A DNA stretch of 56,290 nucleotides from a virus. The position numbers and the translations under genes were made by a program. The notes under the pieces are model-generated. The model ran no database searches, was not told where the DNA came from, and saw only the letters and a list, made by a program, of their open reading frames with translations. Below are positions 51,961 through 56,290 of the stretch, in pieces. Within the stretch, counting starts at the first letter, position 1; each line of letters opens with the position of its first letter. The DNA lies in the IMG/VR virus record IMGVR_UViG_3300042396_000233, positions 1 through 56,290 of that record. One strand, given 5' to 3'.

Positions 51961-52581
51961 ATGTTAAAAAATTCAAATTGGTTATTGACCAGCAATGATG
52001 GAACTAACGTCACTGCAGTTAATGGCTCTAGAAACTGGTCAGGCACATTACTTGCCTTTGAAGCCTTAAAACGACTAGGCGACCCTGAGATCGTAAATGG
52101 AGCTCCCGTCTTCAAGAATGCTGCTCATCAGGACTTTCTAAGTGAATACCTAGAACAACAGTTTAAGGCTAATGTTCAACAGGTATCTACATTATCTGCT
52201 CCTGCAGAGTTTGGCGTTGGCATTGCACAAATAGGCGATAAATTCGTAAAATGTGACGGGACTTACTATGCTAATAGTGGAGGATTCATTCCTACTGTGT
52301 TTAACACAACTTACTCAGTTCTACAGGCAGTCGTCCTAGATACTATTGCAGAATGGGTGTCAAAGTTGAAAGTCGTAAATTCTGGAGCAAATCCTATATA
52401 CATTGCGTTTAACGAATTTCCAAATGTTGTAGGAGATAGCCTATCTGACTTGACAAAAGCTGGTGCTATTAAGGTAGACGCAGGAGACTCCAATGTATTT
52501 GAGATAGGCACAGGCTGTAGAATGTTTGGACTAGTTTCAATTACTGGTACAAATTCAGTAAAAGTGACTGGAGGTGTTTAA
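51961..52581 (+). CDS. Receptor-binding complex protein, N-terminal anchor shared with the 54225 spike
   Basis: 206 residues with GAGGAGAC upstream. Residues 1-70 (LKNSNWLLTSNDGTNVTA, NWSGTLLAFEALKRLGDPEI) closely match the start of the deacetylase spike at 54225, so both probably bind the same socket. The rest is a beta domain (VFEIGTGCRMFGLVSITGTN) that may be a small adhesion domain. It overlaps nothing and is followed directly by the beta-helix spike. Confidence 0.65.
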   Translation: MLKNSNWLLTSNDGTNVTAVNGSRNWSGTLLAFEALKRLGDPEIVNGAPVFKNAAHQDFLSEYLEQQFKANVQQVSTLSAPAEFGVGIAQIGDKFVKCDGTYYANSGGFIPTVFNTTYSVLQAVVLDTIAEWVSKLKVVNSGANPIYIAFNEFPNVVGDSLSDLTKAGAIKVDAGDSNVFEIGTGCRMFGLVSITGTNSVKVTGGV

Positions 52582-54174
52582 ATGGCTTACGTATCAAATA
52601 AGACATATTATATAGATCCATCAGCGCCTACTATGGGAAATGGCTTGACACCTGAGACTCCTTTCAATCGAGTATCTCCTTATGCTGTTAGTGGAGGGTG
52701 GTGGCCTGGTTTTGGTGGAGGTAATATATATCTGAATTGTAAATTTCTAATCAAGACAGGTTCTGTTATCAATACGCGAAATCCTTATGGAACAGGCAAC
52801 GACTTTTCTGCGATTCGATGGGAACTCAGCTCAGACGATGCAACAAAACCAGTATTGATTAGCTATTATGGGGATGGTATATTGCCGACTATTAACGCGG
52901 ATCCTAATATGCCGCGTTTTGTAGGTAATTCGGACACAACAGCCACCGGCGTTGCATCAACTGCAGTCACGAGCGCTATCTTTGTAAATGCGACAAATGT
53001 AATAGTTGACCACATGGATTGCTCTAATATGCGTGGTAAGATGATTATTAACTCTTCCGCCACTCCTAATGTACATTCCGGTGTTGTTGTACAAAATTGT
53101 AATCTACATGATTCGTTATTTAACGAAGGTACTCACGAGTCAGGCATCTACTTATATGGTTCAAATATAAGGGCGATCAATAATAAACTGAATAATATTG
53201 GTGTAGACGCTATTTGGATGAATGGTGCAAACGCTGAAGCGGGCTATAACTATATGACAAATGTAGGTATGTTCTTACAAGCGTCAGATGGAATTGGTCA
53301 AGGTGATGGTATCCAGTTGTCGGGATACTCAAGCAACTTCTATATTCACGACAATTATGTTGATCACTCTACATCCGACACTAAGCATTGCATAATTGTG
53401 ACTACATTAAATGCTGGAGTGACCGGTGGATTAGCTGTTAGAAATACAGTCAAAGCCTTTAGGATGGCAACAGTCAATGTTGGTATGTACTTTGCTGCAA
53501 ACGATGTGACAGCTGTTGGTAATAATGTACAAGGTGGATACCATTCTTTAGTGTTGAATACTGAAACTAATACAGCACTTACATTCAACTTCTTTGGTGC
53601 AGGTAACCTATTCACTGATGCAAGATATAACAACATAGAATTGAGAAATGATGGGGCAAAAACCGCTGTTACGGGAATTGCATTCTATCACAACACCTTA
53701 CAAAGATCTAACTCTGAGAATGGGTATAATTATAAAAAGGCTTTTGGGTCTGATGCAATTGATACAGCAAGTCCTGTGATCTTTGATAAGAATATTTGCA
53801 TTAATACTGGTAGTGTTGGAAGCCAGTACAATCTAATTTCAGAGCGCGATACTATAGGTGATAATGTTTATTATGGCACTGCAAGTAGGATTTATAGTTA
53901 TCGGGCAGCTGCCGCTATTGCGCCATCTGCTAACTCGATTACTAGTGATCCTAAATTGGATTCGAACTTCAGGTTGACCAAGGAGTCTCCTACGGCGCTT
54001 ATAGGTTCAGCTTCAAAATTTTGGGCATCAAGGTTTCCTATTGCGGGTCTGAGTCAGTGTCAAAAACCTTGTGATGGGCATCAAAATCCATTTCCTGAAG
54101 AATATATAGATTGGGGTGGGGTGCAGAGCACATTACACTCTAAGCATCCGAAGAACGTATTCTACGCGAACTAA
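52582..54174 (+). CDS. Tailspike with right-handed parallel beta-helix (pectate-lyase-like fold)
   Basis: 530 residues. Residues about 115-420 show the coils of a beta-helix: NATNVIVDHMDCSNMRGKMI, HSGVVVQNCNLHDSLFNEG, SGIYLYGSNIRAINNKLNNI, FYIHDNYVDHST. The N-terminus YIDPSAPTMGNGLTPETPFN is the common start of phage and bacterial pectate-lyase-like proteins. Such proteins bind and cleave capsular or O-antigen polysaccharide. Catalytic residues and substrate cannot be read off. Confidence 0.8.
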   Translation: MAYVSNKTYYIDPSAPTMGNGLTPETPFNRVSPYAVSGGWWPGFGGGNIYLNCKFLIKTGSVINTRNPYGTGNDFSAIRWELSSDDATKPVLISYYGDGILPTINADPNMPRFVGNSDTTATGVASTAVTSAIFVNATNVIVDHMDCSNMRGKMIINSSATPNVHSGVVVQNCNLHDSLFNEGTHESGIYLYGSNIRAINNKLNNIGVDAIWMNGANAEAGYNYMTNVGMFLQASDGIGQGDGIQLSGYSSNFYIHDNYVDHSTSDTKHCIIVTTLNAGVTGGLAVRNTVKAFRMATVNVGMYFAANDVTAVGNNVQGGYHSLVLNTETNTALTFNFFGAGNLFTDARYNNIELRNDGAKTAVTGIAFYHNTLQRSNSENGYNYKKAFGSDAIDTASPVIFDKNICINTGSVGSQYNLISERDTIGDNVYYGTASRIYSYRAAAAIAPSANSITSDPKLDSNFRLTKESPTALIGSASKFWASRFPIAGLSQCQKPCDGHQNPFPEEYIDWGGVQSTLHSKHPKNVFYAN

Positions 54175-54224
54175 TTTAAACATGAGGAGTGTCTTGGTTG
54201 AGAGGCCTCCTCAATTAAGGAGAA

Positions 54225-55820
54225 ATGATGTTAAAAAATTCAGACTGGTCTTTGATCAGTAACGACGGTACAAACGTAACAGCAATTAACGGATCGAAAA
54301 CTTGGTCAGGCAAACTAGCGGATTTTGAATCACTAAGGCTATTAGGTGATCCTGAAATTATAGATGACGCCCCCGTGTTTAAAAGCCTAGTGCATCAAGA
54401 GTTTCTTAGCGAATCTTTGGAAGAATCCTCAAAGTTGAATGTGAGGCAGGCAACTCAGATAAAACCTGGAGTAGGCCTTACACAGATTGGCAGTGATTTG
54501 TACAGCTCTGATGGTGATAGCACGACATCATTCAGGAAAAATTACAGTCCTAAGCGGGCATTGTTTGGAATGCAACTAGATGGACATAATCTTGATGTCG
54601 CTGGCTCTAAATTCATCGACATAGCAGGCTGGACTCCGTCGCAGAACGGTAGTAATAGCCCGATTTTTGAACAATCTACCTTGTTTACAAAATTTAATAC
54701 TGCAACTATTAAGCAAGGAAACATTGCAGGCGTATCTACAGTTCATGGGAAATACAAGGATTTACAGAACACTTATGATTTAAGCGGTGTCGATGGTTTT
54801 TCCTTATGGGTTTATTGTGATGGCCCTTTAGCTAATTCGGGAAGTTCTGTGGGTTCCTCCGTTTTGCTGGCTCTCGGTGATGCTACGATGGCGAATGCCA
54901 GTGGTTGTAATATCTGCGGTGTGGGCGGTGGAAGTTTTCGTCGCGGCTGGAATAACATTAGGGTAACAAAGACAGACTTCACGATACAAATAGGAGGCAC
55001 TGCTCACGTAAATTGGTCAACAGTAAAAAGAGCACAAATTAGGTTCACACCTGACGCCTCTTATACAGGTAATCCATTCTATATTGATTCGTTGTTTGTT
55101 GGTGGTTTTGCAGAAAACAAGAAAGCACCTGTGGTTGTGACATTCGATGATAGTAATGAGGAATCTATACTATTAACGCGTATCATGAATTCATATGGAA
55201 TTCCAACGACATCCTTTGTGATAAAAGATTTCATAGATAGCCATCAGACGCAGCCTGGTTATCAAACTCTTGAGCAGCTTAAGGAGATTTACGACAGAGG
55301 TAACGCGATTTGTGTCCATGGTAACGTTACTAATGAGTTTGTTGTTTCTCCTGAAAAAATGCGGGAGAATAGACAGTGGTTGATCGATAATGGATTTGTG
55401 CGAGAACAAGGTTATAACTATTTGTCATATCCGAATGGCACTTTCAACGATACTACGATTGATAGTGCGATAAAATATGGATTTTTAGGCTGCAGGTCTA
55501 TCTCTGGTTTAAACCGTAACGATGCTAGTAATACACATGAATCGATATCAAATAATGATTTGGAAAATATCGTTAATGGTGGTATCGCTAATGCTTACAA
55601 AATAAACTCCAGTCGTCCAGCGAATGCTGCTGCCGCGCTAGCAACAGTAGATAAGGCAATTGCCAGACAATCAGCTGCTATTTTTTACTGGCATACATTG
55701 GCTGAACTTTCTCAGGCAGAAGCTGCTATTTTTGCAGCAGGTATTAAAACGCGGATCGATGCCGGAACAGTAGATGCAATGACCTTTCCATCTTTCGTTC
55801 AGAAATATAGAGCATTTTAA
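54225..55820 (+). CDS. Tailspike with a polysaccharide deacetylase (NodB-like) domain
   Basis: 531 residues (or 530 from ATG 54228), with AAGGAGA upstream. Residues 1-72 form the anchor shared with the 51961 protein. Residues about 110-297 look like a jelly-roll carbohydrate-binding domain. The rest is a NodB-type deacetylase: VVVTFDDS (Asp308/309 pair), HGNVTN with His365, YPNGTF (402-407) and IFYWHT with a possible catalytic His490. The canonical H-x3-H metal motif has Thr369 in place of the second His. It probably removes acetyl groups from a host surface polysaccharide. Confidence 0.8.
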   Translation: MMLKNSDWSLISNDGTNVTAINGSKTWSGKLADFESLRLLGDPEIIDDAPVFKSLVHQEFLSESLEESSKLNVRQATQIKPGVGLTQIGSDLYSSDGDSTTSFRKNYSPKRALFGMQLDGHNLDVAGSKFIDIAGWTPSQNGSNSPIFEQSTLFTKFNTATIKQGNIAGVSTVHGKYKDLQNTYDLSGVDGFSLWVYCDGPLANSGSSVGSSVLLALGDATMANASGCNICGVGGGSFRRGWNNIRVTKTDFTIQIGGTAHVNWSTVKRAQIRFTPDASYTGNPFYIDSLFVGGFAENKKAPVVVTFDDSNEESILLTRIMNSYGIPTTSFVIKDFIDSHQTQPGYQTLEQLKEIYDRGNAICVHGNVTNEFVVSPEKMRENRQWLIDNGFVREQGYNYLSYPNGTFNDTTIDSAIKYGFLGCRSISGLNRNDASNTHESISNNDLENIVNGGIANAYKINSSRPANAAAALATVDKAIARQSAAIFYWHTLAELSQAEAAIFAAGIKTRIDAGTVDAMTFPSFVQKYRAF

Positions 55821-55863
55821 TTTTGTATATTGTAAACAATAAATTATTGTAGAAGGTGGTTAT

Positions 55864-56290
55864 ATGAGTGTAGGAAGGAAAATGGATGCAGCCTGGAAAA
55901 AGGCTATATCAGAAGGTTTGAAAAGACGAAATCGTGCTGGCAGCCGCTTGGAAAACACAGGTAAGAAGGTGGAAAACATGAGGTTCGCTGGCAAGGTTGG
56001 CCGGAGTCTTATAGCAGCCTCTACAGGCGCAGGATTTGGAGCAACATTGGCCAATGCTAAGAAAATCGACTACTATGCCAGAGGCACCGGAGCTACGCTA
56101 GCATATGTGGCTACAAGAAGTCCGACTGCCGCTAAGATTGGTGGCAATGTAGGTTCATTCTTAGGAGGTGCGATACCAGTAGTAGCTGCCTCTTCAGTCG
56201 GTCAAAAACTTTTTGCCAGGAAGAGCAAGATTACGCAACGAATCGGTAAGCGTATGCAAAAGATTGGAAAACGTATGCAGGGTAAGAAAT
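55864..56290 (+). CDS. Basic amphipathic protein, longer paralogue of 46120 (3' truncated)
   Basis: At least 142 residues, running off the window. The start VGRKMDAAWKKAISEGLKRR matches the start of the 46120 protein, and GKRMQKIGKRMQGKK near the end matches its GKRLQK end. Between are Ala/Gly-rich hydrophobic segments (SLIAASTGAGFGATLA, GGAIPVVAASSVG), possibly membrane-active. AGAAGGTGG precedes the ATG. The end is outside the window. Confidence 0.6.
   Translation, partial: MSVGRKMDAAWKKAISEGLKRRNRAGSRLENTGKKVENMRFAGKVGRSLIAASTGAGFGATLANAKKIDYYARGTGATLAYVATRSPTAAKIGGNVGSFLGGAIPVVAASSVGQKLFARKSKITQRIGKRMQKIGKRMQGKK

Noticed and set aside
54183-54213. TGAGGAG/CTCCTCA stem before the deacetylase spike as a terminator
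   Set aside because: No T run follows and the ribosome-binding site lies just behind; it may instead tune translation.
274-56054. Many minus-strand open frames, some over 150 codons
   Set aside because: All lie opposite convincing + strand genes with better starts, motifs and operon overlap; none shows a domain or ribosome-binding site.
1-56290. tRNA genes, CRISPR arrays, integrase or repressor
   Set aside because: No cloverleaf-type sequence, spaced repeats or recognisable lysogeny gene was found by eye; a tRNAscan-SE or CRISPR search would settle this.

Overview
The window reads as most of the genome of a long-tailed, non-contractile (siphovirus-type) bacteriophage. Every gene I can support lies on the + strand. 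Genes are packed with ATGA or TAATG overlaps, the DNA is AT-rich to the eye, and there are no tRNA genes, integrase, repressor or CRISPR array. The lysin is an M15-type peptidase, the tail tip is J-like and there are polysaccharide-acting tailspikes, which fits a Gram-negative host; the host cannot be named from sequence alone. Portal, prohead protease and major capsid genes are absent. The first 248 bases hold the end of a head-completion gene and the last gene is cut by the window end, so the missing head genes probably lie just outside if the genome is circular or circularly permuted.

Layout. (1) 1-18.7 kb, tail operon: tail terminator, tail tube, tail chaperone pair with a -1 frameshift, an HK97-gp10-like protein, terminator, a 2425-residue tape measure, two minor tail/hub proteins, a 1695-residue tail-tip protein, three fibre-like proteins, then the M15 lysin and a GNAT-like protein. 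(2) 19.1-23.4 kb, small early-type genes after a terminator: tiny membrane peptides, a possible papain-fold protein, a pentapeptide-repeat protein and a TerB-like protein. Two copies of a 29-bp sequence here are the best candidates for promoters of the phage RNA polymerase. (3) 23.4-43 kb, T7-like replication and nucleotide genes: single-subunit RNA polymerase, ssDNA-binding protein, DUF3310 protein, T7-type DNA polymerase, MazG-like protein, 5'-3' exonuclease, GIY-YIG-like nuclease, primase-helicase, B12-dependent ribonucleotide reductase, ATP-dependent DNA ligase, nucleotidyltransferase, a protein of three helical repeats in its own transcription unit, a DnaQ-like exonuclease and RNase HI. 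(4) 43-45.1 kb, small unknown genes ending in a very strong terminator. (5) 45.1-45.56 kb, non-coding DNA with long T tracts and 55-bp-period AT-rich repeats, a candidate origin or packaging region. (6) 45.56-56.29 kb: probable small terminase, large terminase, then a second structural block with a beta-helix tailspike and a tailspike carrying a polysaccharide deacetylase domain, bracketed by two related small basic proteins.

The standout is self-splicing. Three core genes are each interrupted at a catalytic motif. The RNA polymerase has a 251-nt group I intron between the invariant Lys and Tyr of motif B. The class II ribonucleotide reductase has a 719-nt group I intron that splits the codon of the thiyl-radical cysteine and carries two small ORFs with no recognised homing-endonuclease motif. 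The primase-helicase has a 323-residue LAGLIDADG intein inside a conserved helicase motif. P1 pairings, exon phase and restored motifs support all three boundaries directly from the sequence.

The genes form a coherent programme. A compact phage RNA polymerase would transcribe from the 29-bp sites, a T7-like replisome would copy the DNA with nucleotides supplied by the reductase and DUF3310 proteins, and the late block would build a long flexible tail tipped with capsule- or O-antigen-modifying spikes.
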